Below the pieces are notes generated by a model, which was not told the DNA's origin, ran no database searches, and worked only from the letters and a program-made list of their open reading frames with translations. From Phaeoceros laevis (Eukaryota; Anthocerotophyta; Anthocerotopsida; Notothyladales), in contig JBNGIQ010003951.1 of NCBI GenBank assembly GCA_049999765.1, positions 1 through 23,788 on the forward strand: a DNA stretch of 23,788 nucleotides, given 5' to 3'. The position numbers and the translations under genes are program-made. How positions within the stretch are numbered: position 1 is the stretch's first letter; each line of letters starts with the position of its first letter. Below, piece by piece: positions 1-12,200 of this stretch.

Positions 1-186
1 GTCCCGGGGGGAAGGGATCAGTAGCCGCGGAGCCGTTGTCCCGGGGAATGCCGAGAGGAGCCGGTAGCGCGCTAGCTGAGGTTTATGGTCCCGACTGGGG
101 ACATTTGTAGAGCCTGCAGGATTCCTGCTATCTAACCTGACACGACTGATCTTTCACGCATACTGCAGAAAAATTATACCACAAGT

Positions 187-270
187 GTGTGCCTAACCAG
201 TGTGTACCTAAGTAGCCTAACTCGGAACTACCCTAACTAGTGTGTGCCTAACTAGCCTAACTAGTGTATT
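187..270. repeat. Degenerate short tandem repeat (cctaact / agtgtgtg words)
   Basis: The words cctaac(t) and agtgtgt alternate several times, with copies such as gtgtgtgcctaac, gtgtacctaagtag, ctaactagtgtgtgcc and ctaactagtgtatt. The unit is about 13-17 bases and the copies have diverged. This looks like an old minisatellite. I see no coding sense. Confidence 0.55.
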
Positions 271-877
271 CAAGTCCCTGAAGCCCTTCTTGTACATACC
301 TTACAAGTACATGTGTATCTAGAGTTGTAATATAAAGTTTAGAAATGTATCCAATTGATTGTTCACTACTTAAATTATAATTCCAAAAAGTAACTACTCG
401 CCAGAAACATGAATGCCACAATGTGCTCTAGGAGGTGAGGATGGCACGTTTGGACAGCTCTTCTGTTCACAACTCACAAGTCTTTAAAGGTCTATGGGCC
501 TACAATTATACATTAGATTGATGTTACCCGCCCACCTTTAAATTTTCTGGCAAGGCAGAACAAGATGCCATGGCTAGGTCAGTTTGTAGTCACAAAGCTC
601 TGGATCCATATGTTTGATAAAGATTTTGTTGCAAAACCTGTAGTGATCATATCTGAAGTCTGCGAGTTGGAACCGTTTCCAGGATGAGCTGATTTTTCAA
701 GCTTTTGAGGCCCTTAATTGGCTAGTCACACGTGTGATGGTACCAGCTGCTAGTGCTCCATGTGTGGACCATTTCGGACCCATCAACACGTAGTAAAGAT
801 CTTCTTCTTCCAATGAATCATAGGTTATCTGCATATGATGACCCCACAACAACACTAGTGGAGCTGATTGCCAAGAT

Positions 878-998
878 AGGAGATGTCCCACAATGCTTCA
901 TCAGTAAGAGCCCATAGATGAGGAGATGTCCCACAATGCTTCATCAATCTATGGGCTCAGGTGACAAGATGCCACTATATGACACTCTATAGTGTCAT
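878..998. repeat. Direct repeat pair embedded in a foldback, plus a second hairpin
   Basis: A perfect 26-base direct repeat lies at 878-903 and 921-946 (starts aggagatgtccc, ends gcttcatca). The second copy sits in the loop of an inverted repeat with perfect 12-base arms, gagcccatagat at 908-919 and atctatgggctc at 947-958. A further hairpin follows at 979-998: atgacact, loop ctat, agtgtcat. The arrangement could be the remains of a small non-autonomous foldback element or a local templated duplication; no terminal repeat with flanking target duplication is evident. Confidence 0.6.
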
Positions 999-2108
999 GT
1001 GACTGAGGGACTGGTCCAGTGAAGACCCCGTTTCTAGGCAAGAGGTGGAACCTCGAATTAATGTAGATGACGCAAAAGAGTGGGGGTCCTTCCAAGTAAG
1101 CAAATCTCAGCTAGCCTCATGAAAGTAGCTAGAGGATCATGCTTGTACATGTGGTCACTAACCCAATGGCAAAGGATAGATAGCTCGGACTAGTCACCAC
1201 AATACATATATATTCACCAGGGCTTTCATGCAGATTGTGAACCAAGGAGTTCGTGAATCCGTGCTTGCTGACGGGATACACATGGTGCAAAATTATTATC
1301 AAATTATCACACGGCAGGGCGAGGACTAAAGCACCAAGGGCATACAGATCTATCCTCTCCGTTTGCATCTTTGCATCCCTTCCTGTGATCCCCAAGCATG
1401 CTCGGATACATAATATGGCAAAAAAAGCAAAAAAGTATTTGTTCACTTTCAGCCTAAATTGTGCTGACTACATCGAGCTCGAAAACCTCAGAAGGTTTCT
1501 GGACGTGGCAGACTTGTAGGTCGACACGACTGAAACATCCACGATCCAGAAACAAGATTACAAATCGGCTACTTATATCTGACTATAAAACTCATTGAAA
1601 AGTAAATGGCACTCAAGCTTGTATATACAATGTATACATCATAAACTAAGACAAAAACCACTCCCCGAATTGAAGCTCCAGTTCCTTTAGGGCTTGGACA
1701 AAGGCACAACAACACCTGGGTTGTGGTATATCTGATTGCCTAGCTTAGTGCTCGGGACTTCAAGCGACGACTCCTCACCACACTTATTTTCACAACCGCA
1801 TGGTGTAAATTGCAACATGTAGTCTTATGGCATTGGATAAAGATGTCTTACGCCTGTTTAGATCCAGACCATGTGGACGAAGAACCGCCTGAACTTGGCA
1901 ATATCGCTCGACTTCTGCCTGAGCCTGGTACAGCCCACATGCACAAACTGATCAGCCTCTGAAAAGTCCAACCTCCCTTCATATGACCATCCAGTTGTCA
2001 AGTGTCCTGCCACTTCATGTGACGATCTAATTGCCTCTTACGACAGTATTGGTCCCACTCACTTCCATGCTAAGTGTCAGTCTCACTATGATAGAATGCA
2101 AACACCAA

Positions 2109-3906
2109 CTAGGTACCTGGTTGGCTACTTGGCAAAGTTCGTGTTCTACTCCTCGCATCCCAGTTAGGAAGTGAAGTGGCAGCCTGCAATTCCCAAGTTC
2201 TGTTGAAGTCTGTTGTTTCTTCTGCAAAAACAATATTTCAAGTGAGAACCTAGAAGCATGACCTACGTGTTCTAGGACATAATGCCCAAGGCACCAAGTG
2301 CAAGGGAAAATGAGAGACCTACCTTCCGTCAGGTTGTGCAGTGTGTGGAAGCTATGCTCCCTTCCATCCGCATTCCGTTTGCGAGTAGATGAGTGACCCT
2401 ACAAAGTGCAGCCTTGACATGAGCACCACGTAAAGTGACTGCTGTAAAAATTTGGAAGTGGTTGCAGAACAAGTGACACCCTGCCCAACTTCTCCAAGTT
2501 CGAGCCTGAAAGGCAAAATGAAAAGGAGGACATGCAGGTACATACACATGTATCATGGCCAGCCTGCTATACCTTGTTTCCTAGGCCTCGTGTATGCCTG
2601 TACTCTTCCTTGCCGCTTGAGTCTTTCTCCTCAAGTTCTTCCTCTACAATCTGCTAGTTTAGACAGCTATCAGGGCTACTGCAAGAGGTCACGCTTAACA
2701 CAAAACCCTCCCTGCACACTAGAAATAACGGAACCCGACACACAGCTGAGAATTTGGTCCGAAAGCCAACTCACCCCATTCGGGCCTGCCCTTCTCCTCA
2801 TAGAAGAAGAATAATAAGGGCCATCGGTACCACCATAGGTCACTGCCGCAGATTGATAACTGTAGCTGCGTGAATTTGTATTGTCGTTACGGCTGTTGTT
2901 GCCGAAGTCAGCGTTAAGGTTCATTGGTCGAGACCGAGGATGGCTTGTATGCCGGTCCACTGTCAACGGCTTATGCTTGTTAAAAGCAGAAAGGCATGAT
3001 CCCACAATGACAATAGCCAATCCAACACAAGATGTCATTGGTTCATAGCTTTGGAGAGCCCCAACCTCTTACTTCATCGTCTGGATGTTCAACAATGGGC
3101 TGGTCGCTTGAACGCGAATGTGGAAGAAGATCGTGATCACCAGTGACCTCCTCGATAACAGGCCCCCTCCGTAGTTCCTGCACCATCGGTGGAAACAATC
3201 ACATAAGACCTGCAACATGACAATTCCTGCAGTTGCCGACACCCAGCAGTTGCATTCCACAAAAACAGAATCTCTAGGTTCTGAGACGCTGATTCACGGA
3301 CAGCCAGAAAAACACCAGCCGTGGTAACCAAACTGCAGCAAGCCAAACGGCGATGAAAGATAGCTACGTTCAAATTAAATTGACACTCACCCAAGGAAAC
3401 TGGACTAGGACAGAAAATTTTGAACAACAAGTAGAATAACGGAGAGGCTTGCAAGGCACCAGCTAACTGAACGTTCGACAAGTTTCGCGTAAATATACGG
3501 AGTCGGAAGCGAATCAAAGACACGCTGTGTGGCAATTCAAAAAGAACCAAGTTCTATGCACTTGAACATACAAACTACATAGAGCTCTGGACTGCGTACA
3601 CCACCCACTCACCGGCTGTTGGTGGTGAGGCATCTGCTCTAGATATCCCCCATGGCGATCCTGCTGTCCCACAAAACCTCCACCAAACAAGGACGGACCA
3701 AAGAAGCCACCTGGAGGCCCAAAGGCGCTCCTTGACCCGAACATTCCACCAAACGGCTGAGTGAAGAAGGGATCGCTGAAGGGATCTTCACCAAAGAAGT
3801 CTTGAAACAGGCTTCGCCCTGTGAAGCCCCCAAACGGGTCCTGGAAGCCATGCGCACCTTGCCCTCGGCCCTGAACGCGCCGGCTGCCATCCCGAGAATT
3901 CGACAT
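2109..3906 (-). CDS. Myeloid leukemia factor (MLF)-like protein, 6 exons
   Basis: Exons on the minus strand: 3906-3613, 3177-3073, 2975-2775, 2650-2573, 2398-2323, 2221-2109 (TAG). Together they encode 288 aa and all phases agree. The N-terminal ~100 residues are rich in Gly/Phe (DPFGGFTG, DPFSDPFFTQPFGGMFG), as in plant MLF proteins. Exon 2 gives GPVIEE and PIVEHPDDE. Exon 3 gives the family core SYSYQSAAVTYGGTDGPYYS with a following RRRAGPNG. Exons 4-5 give EEELEEKDSSG, GHSSTRKRNADGRE and HTLHNLTE, matching the conserved end of the family. Animal MLF proteins act in chaperone and transcription contexts; the plant role is little known, so function here is inferred only as family membership. 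Intron 1 (435 nt) is the longest in the window. The exon 3 acceptor is AAG rather than CAG, chosen because it alone keeps phase. Shares a 382-bp upstream region with the divergent DUF4504 gene. Confidence 0.88.
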
Positions 3907-4288
3907 TCCGACACCAAATCACCACCTCGACACGCTTGGCAAGGCCTGATTCACTATGAACAATGGCAGCTACAGGCCGTACCGACGGCGAGGCCCGGAG
4001 GCACAACAGACAGGACGGAGAGAACCGACCGGATGCCTTCACTAGCGCTTCACTAGAATGCAGCAACACCTTGAAGAAACTTCTAGGCCCCACTGCAGAC
4101 CCTAGGTATTTTGTAACCGGTGGGTAGCTCTGAGTTTAACAGCATTGTTACAGCACGAGCCACACAATCTGTCCGTCCGTCAAGGGTAAACATGTACAAA
4201 CTAGTACGGATAGACTACCGATACTACGTGAGGGCAAGGCTGCTTTGTCTTGTCAAGGTTCGTCGACTGCAGTACCAGAGGTTCTGGA
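3907..4288. promoter_or_regulatory. Divergent (head-to-head) promoter region of MLF-like and DUF4504 genes
   Basis: The 382 bases between the two outward-facing start codons must contain both 5' UTRs and the core promoters. No clear TATA box is visible. The open frames across it are unrelated to any family and overlap on both strands. Bidirectionality is inferred from gene layout only. Confidence 0.55.
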
Positions 4289-5697
4289 ATGGGACCGGGA
4301 ATGAAGGCGACAAAGCAGGAGATGGAGGGCCTGTGCCAGGCTTTGCATCGCCTCACGCGTCGCTGGAAGATGCGAGCTTCAGCCCGGCACCGCTTGGCCT
4401 TTGGTGAACCTCTTGGGCCCTGCTGCTGTGGCCTGCGGCTCATTTGCGCTTGGAGCTAATGTGGTGTGCTTATTGTCAACCTAGACATGGTGGTGCTCTG
4501 TTCTGGTTTGAGGCCGGCGGTTATGGTAGATTATGCAGGCGCAGTGTCACAGCTGGTGCAGCAGCTCTGCCAGCTGCTACCTCTTCTGGCCGAGGTTATC
4601 ATCTCTGAGTATACTGGCTTGGGGAGTTTCTTTGCTCTGAATTGCCACCCTGAGCTTACCTTCCAGGGCAGGAGTGCAGGCTGGTGAGCCATCTGCGAGT
4701 GCTCTACGTTGAGGACTGCGTGCATGTCATTCATGTCCACAACCTCTGGAGGTACTTGGAGTACACTCTAGGGCCTGGGAGTCTTCCGGAGTTCGTTGTC
4801 CTCACCAAAAGCTCTCCCAGGGTGCGTGAGTGTGCTGCAGTTAGTTTTTTTTGCCACGTTTCTTGGCGTGTGTCACGTCAACTAACGCACTGTTGGTTGG
4901 CAGTAGATGGCCTCGCTTCCCGAGAGAGAGAAAATTCTGTCAAGCTGCCGAGACCTGAAGGTTGAGATTTTTAAAGCAGTGTTTTCGGCAGGAGACCAGA
5001 GAAATTTAGATTCCGCATCACTGCCAATCTTGAGGGACGACATTTTACTTATTGACCTTCAAGACAGGAAGTTCGATGTCTTGTTACCCACAGCCAATGG
5101 CTGGCTTCTTGGGTATCCAGTTGTTTACACTTTCAGTAAACAGGAAGCAGCTGAGGCCGGACGGCGTTTAGCAATGACGGATTTGAATCTGTATAGAATT
5201 TCTCTTCAAAGGTGAGTTCACAGATCTTAAGCCATTGCACTTACTCCTTTTCATGTCCTTCTGTCATCTCTATCCGCAGCTCAGGAAAACCTTTAGGCAA
5301 GATGTACTGGGCTGTAGTGGTAGACTCATTCCGCGTTATACCTGTCCTTTTTTTTGGGGTGAATTCTACCCGGCGTCAAGCCTTGTTTTTCCACCAGCAG
5401 CTGCCTGCAGGCTCTGAGGACTGCAAACGGAGACAAAGCTGTCGACCTGCTACGGTTGGTTTGCTTACTCATCAAGTATCTTCAGTATCTTCGGTATGCA
5501 TGAGCTTACTGTGCCACGATAGTTGATCCAGGGTTTTGTACAGCTTCAGTGTGCCGAAGGAGCTGAGCGCGTTAGAAGAAGATGAAACATGGATGGGGAA
5601 GTTTTTGCAGCTCAGCATGGGTTCTTGTGATCCAGACCTCTGGAGAGATTTGAAAGTGGACGTTGTACAGCCTCCCACCGAGGGAGTGGTGTTGTAA
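4289..5697 (+). CDS. DUF4504 / UPF0739 (C1orf74-like) family protein, 6 exons
   Basis: Exons: 4289-4403, 4485-4608, 4680-4821, 4907-5211, 5401-5454, 5544-5697 (TAA), 297 aa, phases consistent. The start is the first in-frame ATG after an upstream TGA near 4229. Recognisable pieces are LCSGLRPAVMVDYAG (exon 2), LRVLYVEDCVHVIHV (exon 3), NGWLLGYPVVYTFS (exon 4), FSVPKELSALEEDETW and a C-terminus VDVVQPPTEGVVL (exon 6). These match the plant DUF4504 layout, including the GxLLGYPxVY motif and the hydrophobic VL ending. The biochemical function of this family is unknown and no catalytic motif is obvious. The first intron is only 81 nt, with a good branch-point-like ctaat; the residues next to that junction are the least certain part. 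Its 3' end faces that of the PATROL1-like gene. Confidence 0.83.
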
Positions 5698-6276
5698 TAT
5701 TCAGAACGGTTCTAACGGTGCAACTGATTCAACCCCGCTATAATTCACTAACTAGTATGAGTTAAAGCAGGTTCCTTATCATGAGGTGTCAAAGGTGGTG
5801 GATTTTGTCCCGCTTGAATGCATAATTCCAAAATTGGTATGATATTCGTATGTACACGATGACCAATGACATGCCCGGCATAAGCCAATTATTTCCTAAT
5901 CCACAGCACTTGTTGGGCACAAAGCTCTGCAAACCGACACACTAAAAAGAATTGCCTCTCTGCACGCTGGCACTCGGGCGGATTACCTACAATGTGGGCC
6001 TCTTCACTACACCACGGAGTCCACGGCGCGGTCGTGGATCATCGTGGTCATCTAAATTCACAGAACTTCACAGCAACCATCATCCAAACTGCAGGGCTTT
6101 CCAGTTCAGGCGACGAAGAGATGACTGAGGTGTCCGCATGCGCCTCACCTGTGCAGCTAAGATCCCTTGCTTGCAACATGTCGCCTTCCACCTGGGCGTT
6201 GCCTGTTCCAAACAGGCCGTCGAAAGGTCTTCTGGCAGTGGCATGGATACAAACCCACAGAAAGAACTCAATCTGA
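5698..6276. other. Convergent 3' intergenic region
   Basis: These 579 bases separate the stop codons of the DUF4504 gene (+) and the PATROL1-like gene (-), so they hold both 3' UTRs and polyadenylation signals. Short frames on either strand are unlike known proteins. No stem or repeat stands out. Confidence 0.6.
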
Positions 6277-9200
6277 TCAACTCGGCATCTTGTACTGCTT
6301 TTTCAAAAACTTGGACGTATCCTTGTCTGTCCTATGACAGAGAACCCTTAGCAGCGTATCTGCATCTGTAGCACTGCGACCTCCCATTTTCTGACTGCCA
6401 CCGCCAGAGACCATCTGCTCGCCTGCCCGTCTGAAGCTCTCTATCACAAGGAAGGCCTGAACAAACAAAAAAGGAAAATGTAATGCCGGCGCACACTTCC
6501 TATTCCCTACCTACTCGGTCTTTGAAGGACAAGATGCGCTGTATTCGACACCTGCAGGTGATTTCTTTACCTCCAGACCATACAGAGTCAAAACTTGTTG
6601 CACAAGATTACTAGCATTGTCCACAACTCCTCGAGGAAGGCCATCTCCATCCGCAATAAAAAATTCCTGTGCACAAAACATCGCACGTTATATGGATGAA
6701 CATACTCAAATGAAGTACAAGCACCATGCGTACAGGCTTGAGCAGTGACCTCATTGTTATAGATACCGTTATGGTCCATACCTTTAGCAGGTTGAAGTCT
6801 TCCTCCAGCATGTCTGCATCTTCACGATCAAAGGAACGATTTGAACCACCATCCAAAAGCACACGCAAGAGACCATCCTGCAGGTCATACGAAATGATTT
6901 GGATCACTATGTGACAACAAAAAAGCTGGTTTGAATATGGAGCAGTCCAGGATGTCCCTCACTACAGTACCACTGCCGCGTGAAGTAACCCCAGAACCAC
7001 TCTGTCTCGAAGGGCTTCAACAATGACACTGCAAAGCTGTCCAAGCACCTGAACAGTTGTCATGACACTATGTTAGCATCTGGCCTGACGAATCCTCAAA
7101 AGAGTTGCACAAAGTGATGTTTGTATCAACAAAAAGCTTGAACAAACTCCACTTACTGGATCCAAGGCATTGACCACCTTTTCCATTCGAGCCTGTGCAA
7201 CACTCCCTCTGTACAAACCGTCTATAAACGCTTCCCTCATGTCCCAGAAGATTATCTTGGTGCCTGCACAGCCACATAACATGTCAATTGGCGATGTAGA
7301 ACAGAATTTTGCTATAGCCGCTACACCACTGGATGTAGACTATTGCCTGTGAATTCACAGATTCGGTCAATCGCCACGTTTGCTGCCTTCCTTGAGCCCT
7401 CAAATATTGTCGAAAGCTCGTCCACTTGCCGTATACCAGATGACCGCTTAACCACCTTGAGATCTCCATCACTGGGCCCCCGTTCTGAAGTTTGATGTGA
7501 TTTTAGTAACTTAAACCAGAGCCATAGTAACTTACCCAGTCGTCATAGACTGCACAACAACTCTAAGGTCTGCGGCAGCATCAGCTAATGAACATGGAAC
7601 ATATAATAGACAACTTCACATAGAGCTACTGGCCTTCATTATAATACAGCCCTGCATGCGTCGTACTTACTCGTGTGACCATTGCTTCGGGCTACATCAT
7701 CCGAAGGCCGCTTTACAGTCCACCGTTCCCGTATGGTGTCTTCTAAGGTTTCTACTTGTGTCAGAATATACTGCACAGGAGAGAGTTAGGACACCTGTGC
7801 ACAGATCAGGTAGAATGAGCTCACCATACGGTTATACTCCAATGTTATAAAGCACATCTAAATACTTACATGCAGCGTGTTGAGCCGCACACAAAGGGTG
7901 GCTGTTGTCAACATGTTGATTTCAGAGGATCGTTTTTCATCTGGCAACCGAGGGTCTGCAACCTTCTTTTTTGAAAATGCTTTCACTAGTCCATCCTTTT
8001 TATGCCGTGTCAAACTTGGAACTGGTGGAATCAAATCAGCTGTTTCACCTGAAATGTTGTGTGGAGACCATAGTTGGAGACTCCTTTCCACATTTTACCA
8101 TTGATCAGATCATGGAAGTACAAAATGAAAATCGACTGCCTACCTATTTGAGAGGCAACTCCCTTGCAGTATAGCTGGAGAGAATTGTCCAGCCCATTTG
8201 TCAAGCCCTTCAGAAGTGGCACTCTCATAGGTAGCCTCAAGTGGAAAAACTGATCAACTGTCTGTAACAGCAGAATTCCAGTGCATTAAGTAAGCATTGT
8301 ATTAAGACGTTGGAAATAGGAATGCACAGCGAGGCAATATGTTAAGGAGCTAACCTCTTCAATTATGCGGAAAACCTCAACCACAGAGTCGCCATGGCGT
8401 TGCTGGTTAGATATGCCTTCCCATCTCTGCGAAGAAGCAAACATAATTCACAGGAATGCCCAGCTGCATCGCCCAGTAGACATGGCAACAAAAAAAAAGA
8501 CACTTCCTACCTCCTGCTGCAGGGCACGGTCAACCCATTCTGACACTCTGCTTAGTTGCACATTCACCCACCTCATAATGAGTGTGCCTGATACGACCTC
8601 AACCTATCCAAAGGGGCAGGTTGGTAAAGGGCCCAAATTTTTGGTACAAGCAGTACACGTGGAACAAGATTACAAGAGATTAGACACCTGATAAGGAACT
8701 AGCTGCTGCTCATATAAGTTACTTCCGTCTTCTTGGTCACTGACGGATGCAATCAGTTCTAACAAGTACTGCTCAAGGCTGTCAGCTGCAGGTAGCACTG
8801 ATGCAACATCATCTGTTAGGTGTGAAACACCATCCAGGAAGGGTTTCTGCACAGCGAGACATGCAGCTTAGATACCATCCCCTACGTTGATCCATGGTCA
8901 TCAACAGGTGCAAGAACAGCACAAGCCTCTTCATGGCCATGATGTAAAACGAGATACTTACTAGCTCTTTCTGGTACAGACTATGTAGAAGAGATGCTGT
9001 GGTTGCAACCGCTTGCTTATGCCAACGACTTAAGATGGGGGCAAACGTTGCGGCATCTCGCTTAGCAAGAGCTTCAACTTCCTCTGCAAGTAATGCTAAT
9101 GGATGTGCACTTTCTGCTTCTGTCCTAGTGTCGACAGTCTCCAGAACCTAAACAAGCAGATACATACAGCTCGTTCTTAAGACTTAAGATCTCATCACTT

Positions 9201-12200
9201 GCATGGACCAGTAGAAGTCCAGGAAAGAAGAAACTTCACGTCACGTACTCACCCGGTCATAGGCCAGCTTCACTGATGACCAAATATAATCCTCTGCTTG
9301 CTTTGCAACTGCAGCCATCTCTGCAGATGGTGTGATCCTAGCGATCTGCACATCACATAATACAGATATGGCAGGAGAGTAAGAGCAAGTGAGGCTAATA
9401 ACCAACCGCATAGACCATCATCTTAAAGCTTTTCATGTGCCAGATCTTCAAGAACAGCCAAATAGACAAGGTTATGTTCACAAAATTACCCCAGTATGAT
9501 CAGTCTCATCGGCAATTAGTCTGCCTGCCACCATTGCGACTGTCACAATATCATTCATCTTGGATGGATCCTAGAGGACAGGAAACAGGAAGCCCTGGGT
9601 CAGAGGTACAGGTAGCTCTATTTTAAATGTGTGCTGTTCCAGGAAAACTTAGCCATAAGAAGTGGAGCTGACAGACAAAGGGCCAGAATTATGTAAGAAC
9701 ACACACATGCCTCATAACAGAGGCATAAACACTGAAAGAAAGGGTAAGGTCAGGACAATAGCTTACATCAGTGAAGTGCGAATGGTAATCATCAAGCCTT
9801 TTGTCAGCCCACAGCTTGATTGGCATGAGCACAGACTGAACAAACGAGTACACCTTTGCACCATCACTTGCTTCCACAGTTGCACGTAAGCTCTGCATGT
9901 ATGCCCTTTCCATTGCACTACGCTGGGCATCAGACGCAATTCTTTTCATCTGCTGGATTGCATGTTGCAGAAGTCCGCCTTCACCTGTCAACACATACTT
10001 CACAGGGGAATGTAGCAACCAGTCAATACACTACAACACAAAAATCTAACTGTCCACACATCTTGGCAACGCTTCACAGCAACTTGTTGCCATCATACTG
10101 TTGCAACGCAGTTAAGAAGCTGCCCACGACTGCATGCTACCTGACGGAAAAGAATCCATGTGTAGCAGGTATCGTGCACAGTTTGTGTAATCCCCAAAAC
10201 CCGCCAAGTTGACTTTAAAAGCTCCAGAATCTCTTCAGCTTCCTGAGCAATGTATGCAAAAGAGAGATCATGGATGCATGGCCTAAATAATGTAAACAGA
10301 AAAAAGCCCTGAAGGAGTTGACCCACTTCTACAGAAGAACGAACTGACATGCAAATTTCGATTGAGCACCTAATATAAACCGTATTTCCTGGTCCTCGAA
10401 GCGGAGCGACTTTCATTCAGGTGCAATTTTCAATTGCACCCATAGCAAATGAAAATTGGCAGCAGAAGTGCAACGCTGTTTCTACATACCTCAACAATTT
10501 GGCCTTCATCCAACACATCAAAAATACTGCACAGCAGTTTCTCATACAGGCGCACATTCAGATGGTACCCATCAGCCCAGTGACAAACTTCGCCTGTATG
10601 ATCTCTTCGATTAGCCCTTTCTGCAAGAGTCCCAGCTACCTCCCTTATTGCTTTCAACGTTTCTGTCTGCTGTGCAGCACCAGCAGCTGCAGGTAATGCC
10701 TGGCAGCATGCGACTTTTCTGTTAGTTGCTTCAAGAGGAAGACCAAAACAGTATGAGGAGAAATTTATCTGAATAATCCTCTTACCTCATACCTAGACTT
10801 ATTCACCCTTCAAGATCTGCAACCGCAACCCAACTGCAGATAGAGCTTTAACTATCCAACAAACACATACAATATCTTACCTCCACTTCTCCAAGCTTTG
10901 CAAGCAGCACCCTCAGCTGTGTCGCCAGGCGATCCGATGATTCAAGCTGTACTGTAGGCAAATTTAGTAGTCCTTCTTCTAGAAGGCTTAACTGCAAAAG
11001 GGATGCACAATTAGGCTCATTACCTCAAGACAACTTTCCTTCTCCAATGCTACAATAACCAGTCAGTCATCTATTCAATCAAGACGACCCACACACCTGC
11101 CTCTTCTGCCATCGCAAGTACAGTTTGCGATCAGTAAACTCTGCTTTAGATACTGCGCACAGAAGTTCGAGAGGCACTAGTAGTGTGTCCATTCTTTTAC
11201 CAACTCTACCAGCAGCTGCATGCAACAGAGCTTCTCTGGTTCGCCGATCAGTGGCTTCTGAGATCTGGATCAAAGACTACGAACGAAGTTTAGCTAGTGC
11301 ACAAAAGACTGATCAAGATCACCAGCTGGGAAGAACACACTTTTACATTCAAAAAATGGACGACATCTCCTGCAACTAAGAAGCCTTTCACTGTTCAGAA
11401 AATATAACTGAGGTAGGATACATCAACTTGCCTCTAACTGTGTTCGCATTGTCTCCATTAAGCCAGCAAGACCTGTAGCTCTTGATGGCGGTTGGGGTGT
11501 ATTCCTCTCCGTTTTTGTTCTTGTCAGTTTTTTTACAATTTTTGACTTCCGGTCACCCTTCCTTTCCACCTTGCTTTCGACCTTTGTTGGTGAGATCAAG
11601 CCCCTGCTCACAGTGAAAGGTCCAGCAACCAAACCATGACACAAGGAGTATGGGGAATTGCCTCAGGACGCTAACCACTTGATTTCTCTCTTGAAATCTG
11701 AACTACAAAACAGAGATGGGAGCAATGCCAGCATACCCAGCAGCACCAACAGATACAAGCAAAACTTCATACGCAGTTTCTCGGAGATCATCCTCTGACA
11801 GGCCTGCAAATAGAAACAATCGAAGCATCAGTGCGCCAATATGTGCAGTCCTTCAAAACGGATTGATTCCAATGCCACTCCTAGCGGACTCCGCTCCTAC
11901 AGTACATATTTTGGCCAGCCGGGAGCCAGCCTCCAGAATGAATTTGAGATGTCTCAGCCCACTAGTTTGGTGCCCAACCGTCACACTAGATCCATAAACC
12001 AGATTGGCTTCCCCAGGAACTCCTCAATCAGTCTTTAGTAGAGCAAAGCTGGATAAGGACCGCTACCTGTTGCAAAAGGGGGCAGACACAACACCAAATC
12101 ACTTGCATCATTCAGCTGGCGCCTTGAAACCTCAAAAGGCTCCTCTTCCGTGTCTTCAAGATCATCAACCTCATCATCAACAGCTGGCTGCTGTGAAAGA

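Larger units (their letters stand above)
1..2108. other. Intergenic spacer without supported gene
   Basis: No open frame here resembles a known protein or shows a plausible chain of splice sites with matching phase. The part next to 2109 is presumably the 3' UTR of the MLF-like gene, which reads leftward. The first 100 bases are GC-rich with short repeated gtcccgggg words; the rest is AT-richer. It contains a decayed cctaact-type repeat near 187-270 and a compact direct-plus-inverted repeat at 878-998, listed separately. The longest frames (about 88-105 codons, on opposite strands at 1129-1519) overlap each other and look like chance. Confidence 0.6.

Noticed and set aside
1-102. gtcccgggg words and the small gtccc-gactg-gggac inverted repeat as a transposon end
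   Set aside because: Too short and degenerate; no paired terminus or transposase in the window.
1129-1519. Overlapping frames of 105 (-) and 88 (+) codons
   Set aside because: Opposite strands, no family resemblance, no coherent splice partners; likely chance.
3137-3550. 137-codon frame on the minus strand
   Set aside because: It overlaps MLF-like intron 1 and exon 2 in another frame, and exon 2 in its proper frame gives the MLF motif GPVIEE.
5276-5400. Possible extra DUF4504 exon after the acceptor at about 5279
   Set aside because: The alternative joining of exon 4 directly to 5401 keeps phase and gives a continuous family-like sequence; inclusion adds unrelated residues.
7485-7670. Possible small exon within PATROL1-like intron 20 (for example after tgtgcag near 7550)
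   Set aside because: The flanking exons already join in phase (NGHT to KRGPSDG); adding the small exon breaks phase or introduces a stop.
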